From positions 62,001 through 126,000 of the forward strand of contig CALDUY010000039.1 in assembly GCA_937923405.1 (NCBI GenBank): 64,000 nt of DNA. The letters are read 5' to 3'. The notes below the pieces were generated by a model that saw only the letters and a program-made list of their open reading frames with translations, ran no database searches and had not been told where the DNA came from. The stretch is from an uncultured Gemmataceae bacterium (GTDB lineage Bacteria; Planctomycetota; Planctomycetia; Gemmatales; Gemmataceae). Positions within the stretch are counted from its first letter, which is position 1; every line of letters starts with the position of its first letter. Of the stretch, positions 50,935-60,084 are shown in pieces. The position numbers and the translations under genes are program-made.

Positions 50935-52198
50935 TCATATCACCCGTCGGAGGCGTTTCTGTTCGCTATCTCCCAGAGCCTTGCGCCGCTCCTCTGTTGT
51001 TCGTTCGTATAAGTCGAGATAAAACTCGGCGTGATCCTCGGTCCAGGAAACCTGCCGGCGAGCCATCATCGCTTTCGCCGTGCGGAAGGTCTGGCCCAGA
51101 TCGGTGCGTTCCGTCATGCGATGCTGACTGACCTGACAAAACGCCGGCAGCGAACGCGGCAACAGTGTCCCCGTCGCCACCAACATGGCAAACGGTCCGC
51201 ACATGCTCCCAGTGTTGAATAGAGTGTTGATGCTGGTCTTGGTATGATCGCCGATGAATGACCCAACTTTCAGCAGTCCAGTATCGACTTTCTGCCCCTC
51301 GACGACCATGGTCACTTTGGCGTAGTCGTTGCGCAGGTCGCTCGTCTGAGTGCCAGCTCCGAGATTGACCCACTCGCCAATGTAGGAATGGCCGAGAAAC
51401 CCGTCGTGGGCTTTATTGCTGTGCCCGTGAACAATGCTGGCCTCAACTTCGCCACCGATGCGGCACTGCGGACCGATGCTCGAACCTTTGATTCGACCAG
51501 CGAAAACCTGCGTGGCTGGCCCGATGTAGCATGGCCCCTCCAGTCGGCTGAACGCTTGGATCTGAGCCTCGCGATCGATAATCACTGGCCCTTTGCGGGT
51601 GTCGATCAGCACCAGCGGTTCCACTCGGGCGGTAGGATCGATGTGAACCTCTCCCTTGGATCCTAGGATGGTAACTCCTTCGATCGCAGCTGAGGGGACG
51701 TGGGTCTGCCACCAGCGGCCATCGGCTTCCAAAGCGGCTTGGTTCTGTATCCCAAGGATAGTCGAGCATTACTCCACCCACTTGTCGACTGGGTAGGGTG
51801 TGTCGCCAGTGATCGAGATGCCAGGTGAGATCCTCGCTCAGCTGAGCTAGCTCGTCTGTCTGGACGGCGACGAAGGCCACCTGCGAGCCGACTAGACCAA
51901 CTCCGCTGCCCTCTAGCATTAGCGGCAAGGTCTCGGGAGCAAGCCAACGACCGTTGACCAGTAGCAACTCATTGGTGTTGAGCCAGTCGCGCTCGTTAAC
52001 CGGCAACTGAGGATAGAGAAACCGCGTTATCGCCGCCATTTCCGGGCGAACGAACAGCCCTACTTCATCGGCAGCCAGACAGCGAATCTGCCGCTGCAGC
52101 AGAGAGATCGCGCCGCAGCGTAAGTCAAAGACGGGACGAGTCTGGGTCAGCGGATACAGATGGCGAACGTAACCATCCTCGTAGATCAATAGGCGCAT
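50935..52198 (-). pseudogene. GlmU-like sugar nucleotidyltransferase split by a frameshift
   Basis: The frame from ATG 52198 encodes an N-terminal nucleotidyltransferase-like part (MRLLIYEDGYVRHLYPLTQT...) that continues normally to YPWD near 51750, then runs on as nonsense to 51443. The remainder lies in the next frame from about 51747 (QNQAALEADGRWWQ) to 50935, ending in left-handed beta-helix repeats typical of acyltransferases (GEVHIDPTARVEP, GPVIIDREAQIQA). Together they give about 421 residues, the size of the planctomycete and Bacteroidetes alternative GlmU. A two-base deletion or one-base insertion (or a base-calling error) near 51747-51750 explains it. Confidence 0.85.
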
Positions 52199-52310
52199 GG
52201 CGACTAGCTCTCCGACTACTGGACGCGGGTATCAAGGAGACCGCAAAACGAGCTTAAACGTACTTCGAATTGGGCAACCTTTCGTCGATGGGAGACTTCA
52301 ACTAAGCTTG

Positions 52311-52467
52311 GCAGTTACGCAGTTAATAACTTGTGAGTTTGAATCTCCTCTCTCCCCGTTGGGGAAGAGAGATTTAGGGGTGAGGAGCCCCTTCGCCTCC
52401 GGTCCCTCTCCCCGTGGGGAGGGAGAAAGAAAAAGAACACGTCCGAATGTTCCAACTGCGTAACTCC
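52311..52467. repeat. MITE-like element, copy C
   Basis: Ends GCAGTTACGCAGTT and (other strand) GGAGTTACGCAGTTGGAAC form terminal inverted repeats. Two internal cores: CTCTCTCCCCGTTGGGGAAGAGAG and CCCTCTCCCCGTGGGGAGGG. It is the longest and best preserved copy in the window. Confidence 0.7.
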
Positions 52468-52549
52468 TACTAGTATAATTCAAATTTTCTTGTCAAAGCA
52501 GATTTGTTCCACGAACGACTCGATAGCAGCCAAACGAGCTAGAATACGC

Positions 52550-52577
52550 TTGACATTCGCCGTAACAAGTCTACGAT
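52550..52577 (+). promoter_or_regulatory. Putative promoter of the STAS gene
   Basis: TTGACA (52550-52555), 16 bases, TACGAT (52572-52577). It would give a leader of about 90 bases. Confidence 0.5.
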
Positions 52578-52675
52578 CAAAGAATTGCTCCTCTAGCCTG
52601 GTTGATGCTTCGCCTAGTCGACCGAAAACATTGAGCCGCTCGATTCTGCTTTGCTCTCTAAGGAGTACAGATTAT

Positions 52676-53047
52676 ATGTCGTCGTCTCCTCCTCCCGCTC
52701 GCCGTCGTCGACTTGAGGTCGAATCAATCGGCGACATCACTGTCGTGAATTTTGTCGATCGAAAAATTCTCGACGAGCAGAACATTCAGATCATCGGCGA
52801 GCAGCTGTTTAGCTTGGTCGATGAGGATGGCAAAAAGAAGCTTCTTTTGAACTTCTCGAATGTTGAATACCTCTCCTCAGCCGCACTAGGTAAACTAATC
52901 ACCCTGAACAAGAAAGTCTCCAGTGCAGGCGGTAGACTGATTCTCTGCAACATCAGCGAGGACATTCTTGAAGTGTTCGAGATCACTAAACTCGACAAGT
53001 TCTTCAAGATTATGCGTGACGAACAATCCGCACTGCAAGCGTTTTAG
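52676..53047 (+). CDS. STAS-domain anti-sigma factor antagonist
   Basis: 123 residues from ATG 52676 with TAAGGAG 11 bases upstream. After a basic N-terminal tail (PPPARRRRLEV) there is a full STAS domain (IGDITVVNFVDRKILDEQNIQIIGEQ; LLLNFSNVEYLSSAALGKLITL, where the Ser pair is the phosphorylation site of SpoIIAA/RsbV). Such proteins, when dephosphorylated, bind and inhibit an anti-sigma kinase. The likely partner is the HATPase protein 160 bases downstream. Confidence 0.93.
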   Translation: MSSSPPPARRRRLEVESIGDITVVNFVDRKILDEQNIQIIGEQLFSLVDEDGKKKLLLNFSNVEYLSSAALGKLITLNKKVSSAGGRLILCNISEDILEVFEITKLDKFFKIMRDEQSALQAF

Positions 53048-53114
53048 GTTGGTTGACTCGCCCGACGTTGATTTCTTGGATGAAGCAGCGTCGCGCCGTA
53101 GTTTCAGATTCGGC

Positions 53115-53159
53115 GCAGCCTGACTAGAGGGTTCACTTCTGGTCAGGAAGTTCGGCTGC
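53115..53159 (+). terminator. Hairpin between the STAS and HATPase genes
   Basis: GCAGCCTGAC pairs with GTCAG...GGCTGC, with the inner arms CTAGA/TCTGG. There is no T run. It could reduce readthrough or protect the upstream message. Confidence 0.45.
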
Positions 53160-53207
53160 CTCCTCTCGCGTTCATGAGGTTTGCCGTTTGTCAGGAGGCC
53201 TCAACCC

Positions 53208-53678
53208 GTGTACTTAACCGATCTAATCCCGATGAATTGCGCCAGCAACTCGGACTCTGTGGCCTTTACCGCCATCTCCATCCCGAGCGACACCGGAGAA
53301 GCTCGCAAGGTGCAAGAGGAGATCGAGTCGCAGCTTCAGGCTCGTCAAGTGACGGAAAAGGAGATTTTTTCTGTTCGCTTGGCTCTCGAAGAAGCTTTGG
53401 TCAACGCCATTAAGCACGGCAATCAGATGGACCGTAGCAAAAAGGTTCACATTGCCTATCGCTTCCTAGGGGATCGTCTAGAGATTACCATCACCGACGA
53501 AGGGCCAGGGTTTGATCCTCTGGACGTACCCGATCCGACCGCCGTCGAAAACCTCGAACGTCCCTGTGGCCGTGGCTTGATGCTCATGCGCCACTACATG
53601 AGTGAAGTCAACTACAACGAGACAGGGAACTCCGTCCTCATGTCTAAAGTCTTTCGCGGAGCCAACGGCAAGAAGTAA
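53208..53678 (+). CDS. HATPase anti-sigma regulatory protein (RsbW/SpoIIAB-like)
   Basis: 156 residues from GTG 53208, chosen because AGGAGG lies nine bases upstream. The GHKL ATPase fold is clear: N-box VRLALEEALVNAIKHGN, G1 box ITDEGPGFDP, then GRGLMLMRHYMSEVNYN. In relatives it phosphorylates the STAS partner and holds a sigma factor. No sigma factor gene is beside it, so its target is elsewhere. Orphan pairs of this kind are common in planctomycetes. Confidence 0.92.
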   Translation: MYLTDLIPMNCASNSDSVAFTAISIPSDTGEARKVQEEIESQLQARQVTEKEIFSVRLALEEALVNAIKHGNQMDRSKKVHIAYRFLGDRLEITITDEGPGFDPLDVPDPTAVENLERPCGRGLMLMRHYMSEVNYNETGNSVLMSKVFRGANGKK

Positions 53679-53774
53679 CCCGTTGAGACTACCCGCACTA
53701 GCGCGGCTGGGGGAATGGTAGCTCGATTCCGGGCACGTTCTCCGAGCCGCGCTTGTCTTCTGGAATGTGCCACG

Positions 53775-56375
53775 ATGAACACCCCTATGATGCTGCAATA
53801 TCGGGAGGCGAAGGACCGCCATCCGGGGATGTTGTTGTTATTCCGTGCTGGCGATTTTTACGAACTCTTTTATGAAGATGCTGAGCTGGCCGCTCGGGTG
53901 CTGGGCATCACTCTGACTAGTCGCGACAAGCAAGCGCCGATGGCCGGCTTTCCTCATCATGCTCTGGAGACGCATCTACGCAAGCTCCTCCAGGCAGGGC
54001 ATCGAGTGGCCATCTGCGATCAGGTCGAGGACGCTGCCCAAGCCAAGGGACGGCTGATTCGCCGTGAAGTCACCCGGGTCGTCACACCCGGTACGCTGAC
54101 CGATGAGGGATTGCTCGATCCGCGTGTCTCGAACCACCTAGTCGCTCTGGCTCGGCGAACTGGAGGCCGCACGCCGATCGGTCTGGCCTGGGTCGAGCTT
54201 TCCACGGGACTATTCCAAGCCGCTGACGTGCCACGCGACCGGTTGGCCGATGAACTAGAGCGACTCGCACCGTCGGAATTACTCTTGGGCGAGATGGCCG
54301 CCGTCGCCGAGGCCGCTCCGCTGCTGCAACGGCTGCGCGAATCGCTCGGCGGACTAACCGTCACCACGCGACCGGACTTCACCTTTGATCCCGGCACCGC
54401 GCGAGAGACTCTCCACAAGCACTTTGCCGTTCACACACTGGCAGGATTCGGCTTCGACGACGAGCAGCCCTGCCTGACCGCTGCCGGTGCTCTGTTGCAG
54501 TATTTACACGAGACGCTGAAGACCAACCTGGCCCACCTCAGCCGTTTGCGCCCCTATAACGAGTTGAAATATCTCTTTCTTGACGAGGCCACTCGGCGCG
54601 GTCTGGAACTAGTGCGTAACTCTCGAGATAGTGGACGTGAAGGCACCCTGTTGTCGGTGCTGGACCGCACCATCACGTCGATGGGATCGCGGCTGCTCTC
54701 GGGTTGGTTGCTGTCGCCCTTGCGCGATCGGTTGCTGATCGAGGAGAGGCTCGAAGCTGTCGCCGAACTGCTCGACGAACATGCCCTACGTGGGCAACTG
54801 CGCCAACAACTGAAGGATACCTACGACCTGCAACGTCTGACTGCACGCTGTAGCACCGGACGGGCTTCGCCGCGCGATTTGGCTGCCATTGCCCGAACGC
54901 TGGCCTTACTTCCGGAGTTACGCGCTCTACTAAGGGGCCGATCTAGTTCGTTGTTGCGCGAGATCGAACAACGCCTCGATGCTTGTCCGGAACTGCGTGA
55001 ATGGCTCGAATCTGCTCTAGTGCCCGAACCGCCCTTGAGTCCGCGCGAGGGAGGCATGATTCGACGTGGTTTCGACAGTGACCTCGACGAGTTGCACGCT
55101 ATTGCCAAGGGTGGCAAGGACTGGATCCTGCAGTATCAGAACGAGGAGATCAAACGGACGGGCATCCCCAGTTTGAAAGTCGGCTACAACCAGGTGTTTG
55201 GCTACTACATCGAGATCACTCATGCCCATGTGTCGCGAATTCCACCGGATTACACCCGCAAGCAGACGCTGAAGAACGCCGAGCGTTACATCACGCCGGA
55301 GTTGAAGGAGTACGAAGAAAAGGTTCTGACCGCAACTGAGAAGATCAACGCTCGAGAGTACGAACTATTTCTGTCACTGCGCGATCAGGTGGCCCAGCGA
55401 ACTATCCCCTTGATGCAGACTGCCGAGGCATTGGCCACACTCGATGTACTGGTCGGTCTGGCAGAGTTAGCAGCAGAACGTGGATATTGCCGACCGCAAT
55501 TATCGGAAGAGCCAATCCTGGAGATTCTCCAGGGACGACATCCAGTGCTGGATCAGACCTTACCCCCGGGAACCTTCGTGCCCAACGACACACACCTCGG
55601 GCCAAAGGCTGGGCGGTTTCTCCTGGTCACTGGTCCGAACATGGGCGGCAAGAGTACCTATCTGCGGCAAACCGCGCTGATAACTCTGATGGCCCAGATC
55701 GGCAGCTTCGTACCGGCCAAGCAGGCACGCATCGGACTGACCGACCGCCTGTTTACTCGGGTCGGGGCACGCGATGATCTGGCCCGCGCACAAAGCACCT
55801 TCATGGTCGAGATGACCGAGGCGGCGAACATTCTCAACAACGCCACGTCAGGCAGTTTAGTCATTCTCGACGAGATTGGCCGGGGGACCAGCACCTACGA
55901 TGGGGTGTCGCTAGCCTGGGGTATCACCGAGTATCTGCACGATCGCATTCGCTGCCGCACACTGTTTGCCACGCACTACCACGAACTGGCCGAACTGGAA
56001 CAGCGTCTGGACGGGCTGCGAAACTACAACGTCAAGGTTCACGAGGCCGACGATGGCATCACGTTCTTGCACCGGATCGCTCGTGGCAGCGCGGACAAAA
56101 GCTACGGCATCCATGTGGCCAAGCGGGCCGGTGTCCCCGAACCGGTGTTGCAGCGTGCCCGAGCAGTGCTGGCCGAGTTGGAGGCCCATCACCTGCAACA
56201 GGAAGCCAAGCCGGCTCGGCATCTCTGCCGACCGAAACTGCTTCAGGCGAGTTTGTTTGCCAACAGCGACGATCCGGTCCTGGTCGCGCTTCGCCAACTC
56301 GACCTCGACGCCCTGACTCCCGAGGCGGTCGTTGAGCAGGTACGCCGATGGCAACGCGAATTGGAAGGCGGCTGA
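53775..56375 (+). CDS. mutS: DNA mismatch repair protein MutS
   Basis: 866 residues from ATG 53775. It recognises mismatches and starts repair. The mismatch-reading motif is RAGDFYELF (Phe-x-Glu), followed by the connector, lever and clamp domains. The ATPase has Walker A (GPNMGGKST), Walker B (LVILDEIGRGTSTYDG) and the ABC signature region. The C-terminal part is normal (LDALTPEAVVEQVRRWQ). mutL is not in the window. It follows the HATPase gene by 96 bases with a weak ribosome binding site, so cotranscription is uncertain. Confidence 0.97.
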   Translation: MNTPMMLQYREAKDRHPGMLLLFRAGDFYELFYEDAELAARVLGITLTSRDKQAPMAGFPHHALETHLRKLLQAGHRVAICDQVEDAAQAKGRLIRREVTRVVTPGTLTDEGLLDPRVSNHLVALARRTGGRTPIGLAWVELSTGLFQAADVPRDRLADELERLAPSELLLGEMAAVAEAAPLLQRLRESLGGLTVTTRPDFTFDPGTARETLHKHFAVHTLAGFGFDDEQPCLTAAGALLQYLHETLKTNLAHLSRLRPYNELKYLFLDEATRRGLELVRNSRDSGREGTLLSVLDRTITSMGSRLLSGWLLSPLRDRLLIEERLEAVAELLDEHALRGQLRQQLKDTYDLQRLTARCSTGRASPRDLAAIARTLALLPELRALLRGRSSSLLREIEQRLDACPELREWLESALVPEPPLSPREGGMIRRGFDSDLDELHAIAKGGKDWILQYQNEEIKRTGIPSLKVGYNQVFGYYIEITHAHVSRIPPDYTRKQTLKNAERYITPELKEYEEKVLTATEKINAREYELFLSLRDQVAQRTIPLMQTAEALATLDVLVGLAELAAERGYCRPQLSEEPILEILQGRHPVLDQTLPPGTFVPNDTHLGPKAGRFLLVTGPNMGGKSTYLRQTALITLMAQIGSFVPAKQARIGLTDRLFTRVGARDDLARAQSTFMVEMTEAANILNNATSGSLVILDEIGRGTSTYDGVSLAWGITEYLHDRIRCRTLFATHYHELAELEQRLDGLRNYNVKVHEADDGITFLHRIARGSADKSYGIHVAKRAGVPEPVLQRARAVLAELEAHHLQQEAKPARHLCRPKLLQASLFANSDDPVLVALRQLDLDALTPEAVVEQVRRWQRELEGG

Positions 56376-56516
56376 ACGAGTTGGTCGGCGAGAGCCTGGG
56401 CGTTGGTTATGGTTGTTCGAACCGCTAAGAAGTAAAATCCACTCCAATCGCTCATTAAACAACAAATAAGGTCTCTTAACTGCTACATACTCCCAATTAA
56501 CCAGTGAGGTGGAACG

Positions 56517-57698
56517 ATGCGTGCGATCGTGGTCGGGGCGGGGATCGGTGGGCTGTGCTGCGCCCTAGGATTGCGGCGGATCGGCCTGGAGGTGATAGTC
56601 TACGAACGCGCCCCCGAGTTGCGTGAAGTCGGCACGGGAATCATGCTTTGGGCCAATGGGATGCGTGCTCTGGATGCGCTCGGGGTCGGCGACGCGATCC
56701 GGAACGTGACTCTGCCCGCGGTCCAGGTGACCCTGGCGGCGCGGAATGGCTATCGTGAGCAGATGACCGCTGCGACAGATTCCTTGGAAAAGCAACTTAG
56801 CTACACTCCGGTGGTCGGGTTTCTCCATCGGGCCGAGTTGGTTGGCACGCTGGCTGCTCACTTGCCGTCCGCGATTCTGCGATTTGGGTATGAGTGTGAG
56901 ACGGTGCAACTCCGCGGCCCACGGGTTGCGATTTGCTTCACCAACGGTCACACAGATGAAGCGGACTTGCTCATCGGTGCCGATGGCATTCGATCGGCGG
57001 TGCGTGCCGCCCTGTTTGGTCCGTCGGAGCCGCGCTATGCCGGCTACACCTGCTGGCGCGGCGTCTGTCCACGTCCGGCATCGGTTGGCCCTGGCGAACT
57101 GCACCTCTGGACCGGTTGGGGGGCGCAGGTCGGCATCAACCCGTTGACCGAGGACCGAGTGTACTGGTTCGCCACCAAGAACGCTCCTGCTGGCGGACGA
57201 TTCGCAGACGAGCGGGCAGCCGTCTTGGACCTGTTTCGAGATTGGGCTTCGCCACTGCCGGAATTGATCGTTTCGACCCCAGCCAACCAAGTGATCCGCT
57301 CTGACATCGTCGACCGCCTGCCAAGTCGACCGTGGGTCAAGGGACGCGCGGTGCTGGTCGGCGATGCAGCTCATCCAACGACGCCGAATTTCGGTCAAGG
57401 CGGCGGCATGGCCATCGAGGACGCGGTGGTGTTGGCCCGATGTCTTAGCACGAGTGACGATCCGGAGTCCGCATTGATTGCGTTTGAGGCCGAGCGATAC
57501 CCGCGAACGACAGCAGTCACCAACGAGGCCTGGAGATTCGGACAGATGCTGCAATGGCAAGGCGGACTGAGCGTCTGGTTCCGCGATCTGCTGTCTGGGG
57601 TACTGTTGCGAATCAATGGAACGAACAATCTCCTCAAACATGCCCGCTACAACGTCGGCCCACTCCCAACGGGTCTGCCCACAAACTCTGAGAGGTGA
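56517..57698 (+). CDS. FAD-dependent monooxygenase
   Basis: 393 residues with GAGGTGGA before the ATG. It is a group A flavoprotein hydroxylase: AIVVGAGIGGLCCALGLRRIG (GxGxxG), the DG motif GADGIRSAVRAALFG, and the GD motif GRAVLVGDAAHPTTPNFGQGGGMAIEDA. Relatives hydroxylate aromatic or isoprenoid substrates using NAD(P)H and oxygen (salicylate, 6-hydroxynicotinate or zeaxanthin-type enzymes). The substrate here cannot be told. It is convergent with the 57720 gene with a 21-base gap. Confidence 0.92.
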   Translation: MRAIVVGAGIGGLCCALGLRRIGLEVIVYERAPELREVGTGIMLWANGMRALDALGVGDAIRNVTLPAVQVTLAARNGYREQMTAATDSLEKQLSYTPVVGFLHRAELVGTLAAHLPSAILRFGYECETVQLRGPRVAICFTNGHTDEADLLIGADGIRSAVRAALFGPSEPRYAGYTCWRGVCPRPASVGPGELHLWTGWGAQVGINPLTEDRVYWFATKNAPAGGRFADERAAVLDLFRDWASPLPELIVSTPANQVIRSDIVDRLPSRPWVKGRAVLVGDAAHPTTPNFGQGGGMAIEDAVVLARCLSTSDDPESALIAFEAERYPRTTAVTNEAWRFGQMLQWQGGLSVWFRDLLSGVLLRINGTNNLLKHARYNVGPLPTGLPTNSER

Positions 57699-57719
57699 CC
57701 CCTGTCGTCGAACCGCTCC

Positions 57720-58508
57720 TTACACAAGATTGCGTTCCTTGAGTGCGATTTCAAACCGTTTCCAGGGCACACTTCGAGTAGGAATGTCCGCCGAGCGAGT
57801 ATCTAGGGCCAAGTCGAGTAGAAACATCGTTTCCATGTAACGCACGCTTTGGCCAGCGAGCCGTGCCTGGTGAATGCGCCGCTGTTCCTCTTTCCAGCGC
57901 TGAGCCAGATCCATCAAGGTGATGAGTCGTACTCCATCACTGGAATGTTCGACCTCGATCCCGCGCACCTTTTCCCAGTCGAGAAACAGTTCCAGATCCC
58001 GGACTGTGATGAGAATGATGGTGATCGGCTTGTGGAAAGCGAGCTTCTCCGGCTCACGGCACACGGCCATGACATACAGTTCATGGTCGAAGGGGCTGTT
58101 GGCCACGCGATCGCAGACAAAGCCGCAGATCGACTCCAGCAAGTAGGTCCCCTTGGCACCTTCCATCGAGATGAGGGTGTTTCGCTCCGTCACGTTGCTA
58201 GCGCGACCAAGCAAAGAGGCGGCCAAGTGATTGTTGGGAATCACGTCGCTTACGCGAGCCTGTCCGAGATAGCGTCGCCGCAGGCGAGCCGGCACCGCTT
58301 CTCCCAGCGGTCCCTGTCCTCGCTCGACGAGATGCTGTTCGATCACCAAGAGTTCCCGAGCATCGCCACGCAGAACACTCTTGCGCGCTTTGGCCAAGCG
58401 ATACTTGGTTAGGACCCAGGTAACCAGGGAGCCAACCGTCAGGCCCAGAGCGATGCCAAATAGACGATTATCGAGATCGAGATTGAGCGCGAACAGGGAC
58501 CAAGACAT
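57720..58508 (-). CDS. Membrane-anchored protein of unknown function
   Basis: 262 residues. A single N-terminal helix (LFGIALGLTVGSLVTWVLTKY) is followed by a soluble, charged domain (SVLRGDARELLVIEQHLVERG; DVIPNNHLAASLLGRASNVT; GTYLLESICGFVCDRV) and a helical end. Two Cys are in the middle part. No known domain is recognised. It may share a transcript with the nuclease-family gene 31 bases upstream (58539). Confidence 0.7.
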   Translation of the reverse strand: MSWSLFALNLDLDNRLFGIALGLTVGSLVTWVLTKYRLAKARKSVLRGDARELLVIEQHLVERGQGPLGEAVPARLRRRYLGQARVSDVIPNNHLAASLLGRASNVTERNTLISMEGAKGTYLLESICGFVCDRVANSPFDHELYVMAVCREPEKLAFHKPITIILITVRDLELFLDWEKVRGIEVEHSSDGVRLITLMDLAQRWKEEQRRIHQARLAGQSVRYMETMFLLDLALDTRSADIPTRSVPWKRFEIALKERNLV

Positions 58509-58538
58509 GTTCGGCCTCGAAGAAGGGCCAGGGAACCG

Positions 58539-58925
58539 TCATTCGCCGCACACCTCATCCAGCACATCCTCGGCCACGTAAATCGGTACGTTGGCCGTGA
58601 CGGCCAGAGCAATCGCATCCGAGGGACGAGCATCGACCTCGACGTTTTCGCCGTTCATCCGGATGCGTAGCTTGGCATAGTAAGTGTGATCGCGCAACTC
58701 ACTAATGTAGATATCGCGCAGTTCGCCGCCGAGACTCTCGATCACGTTGGCGACCAGATCATGAGTGAGAGGACGCGGCGACTGAAGTTTTTTGACTCGT
58801 CGATCAATGCTGGTGGCTTCGAAGATGCCAATCATGATGGAGAAGCTGCGTTCGCCATCCACCTCGCGGAGCAGGATCACCTGTTGTTCGTGAATCTCAC
58901 TAATAATGATCCGCCGCAACTCCAT
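58539..58925 (-). CDS. Bifunctional nuclease-family protein (DUF151)
   Basis: 128 residues from ATG 58925 (MELRRIIISEIHEQQVILL); the in-frame extension to 58970 is unlikely. Family signatures are seen: SFSIMIGIFEATSIDRRV, RPLTHDLVANVIESLGGELRDIYISEL, YYAKLRIRM and DARPSDAIALAVTANVPIYVAEDVLDE. Plant and bacterial members have been given DNase/RNase activity, but the cellular role is uncertain. The domain is complete. Confidence 0.93.
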   Translation of the reverse strand: MELRRIIISEIHEQQVILLREVDGERSFSIMIGIFEATSIDRRVKKLQSPRPLTHDLVANVIESLGGELRDIYISELRDHTYYAKLRIRMNGENVEVDARPSDAIALAVTANVPIYVAEDVLDEVCGE

Positions 58926-59093
58926 ATGGACAGGCACGGTCGGCCTCGCTTTCACTCTCGATGGATGCAACTCTCACTCGCGATTATAGAATCTGGGGCC
59001 GAATGGGGTCAAGCAAGTGAACAACGAACCGACAGCCAAACCTCTACTCTCAGGGAGGCCCGACTGCCGGTTCATGAACGCTCCCGAATCGGG

Positions 59094-60068
59094 TTAGCGC
59101 GACTCGCTCTGAGCGGTGGCGGTTGGACGAATCTCCTCAACTCGGCGGGAATCCTCCTCGCGCGAATTGCCCCCTACGACCAGGATGGTGCCCGCCTCTC
59201 CAGGGACCAGACGATGCACCAGTCGCTTGATCTGCTGGATACCGACCTGTTCCCACTTGCCGTCCACCAAGCAGTGTAGCTTGCCATCCATGCCGCTAGC
59301 ATACAGCTTGCCGCCCGTGACACAAACGGCGGGACTGAACCCGTTGCGTGCCGAGCCAGGAAACGCTGGGCCTTCAGTCCATTTGCCACTTTTCAGATCA
59401 AGAATTTCTACTCGACCAGAAGGGCCGTCCGCGCCTAGACCGGCGACCACGACGACTTTGCCGTCGACGTAGCCCGCGCCGAGCGCTCGGCGCTTGAACG
59501 GTTGTGGGATCGCTTGCCATTTCGCCGCCGGGTTGGTCAGATCCAGCACTAGTGTTGTGTCATGCCAGGTCACGCCTGCCGAACCGCGCTGGTTCCATCC
59601 ACCGACAACCACCAGCTGTTCCCCGGCCAACACCGCGTCATGGGACGATCGGCCCTCAGGTAATGGCGGCAGTTGCGTCCATTTCCGTGTGGCCGGATCA
59701 TACATCGCCACCTCGGTCAACGAGTGGTTGTCGGCCTTGTCGCCGGGCTTGTTCCTCGGCTGCATACCGCCGACGCGGATGAGCTTGCCCTTGTAGGCAA
59801 CTAAGGGCAGTCCCTGAGCGATTGGCCCACCGGGCAGTTCCTCCCAAGCTCCGCCGGAGAGCTTCACTCGATAGAACTTGCCGATGACGTCCTCAGTCGA
59901 GTAGGTGTGTGTCTTGCCGCTGTGGCCGCCGTAGACGTACAGGTAGCCCTCGCAGCTGGCCGCCCCGAAGCTGGACACCTTGATCGGTTGCAGGTCGAAC
60001 TTCGACTTCGCTTCCAGCGGAGCGGTCGTGACCAACGCCAGGAATGTCAGAGTTACCAGAGGGTTCAT
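59094..60068 (-). CDS. Exported Kelch-repeat protein
   Basis: 324 residues with a signal peptide (LVTLTFLALVTTAPLEA) and GAAGGA before the ATG. It holds about six Kelch motifs with GG pairs and spaced Trp/Tyr (YLYVYGGHSGKTHTYS; LIRVGGMQPRNKPGD; LVVVGGWNQRG; VVVVAGLGADGPSG; ILVVGGNSREE). It should form one beta propeller. It lies 16 bases after the DUF1559 gene, so both are probably one transcript, and the two proteins may act at the same envelope site. Confidence 0.9.
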   Translation of the reverse strand: MNPLVTLTFLALVTTAPLEAKSKFDLQPIKVSSFGAASCEGYLYVYGGHSGKTHTYSTEDVIGKFYRVKLSGGAWEELPGGPIAQGLPLVAYKGKLIRVGGMQPRNKPGDKADNHSLTEVAMYDPATRKWTQLPPLPEGRSSHDAVLAGEQLVVVGGWNQRGSAGVTWHDTTLVLDLTNPAAKWQAIPQPFKRRALGAGYVDGKVVVVAGLGADGPSGRVEILDLKSGKWTEGPAFPGSARNGFSPAVCVTGGKLYASGMDGKLHCLVDGKWEQVGIQQIKRLVHRLVPGEAGTILVVGGNSREEDSRRVEEIRPTATAQSESR

Positions 60069-60084
60069 GTAGCTAATCCTTCTC

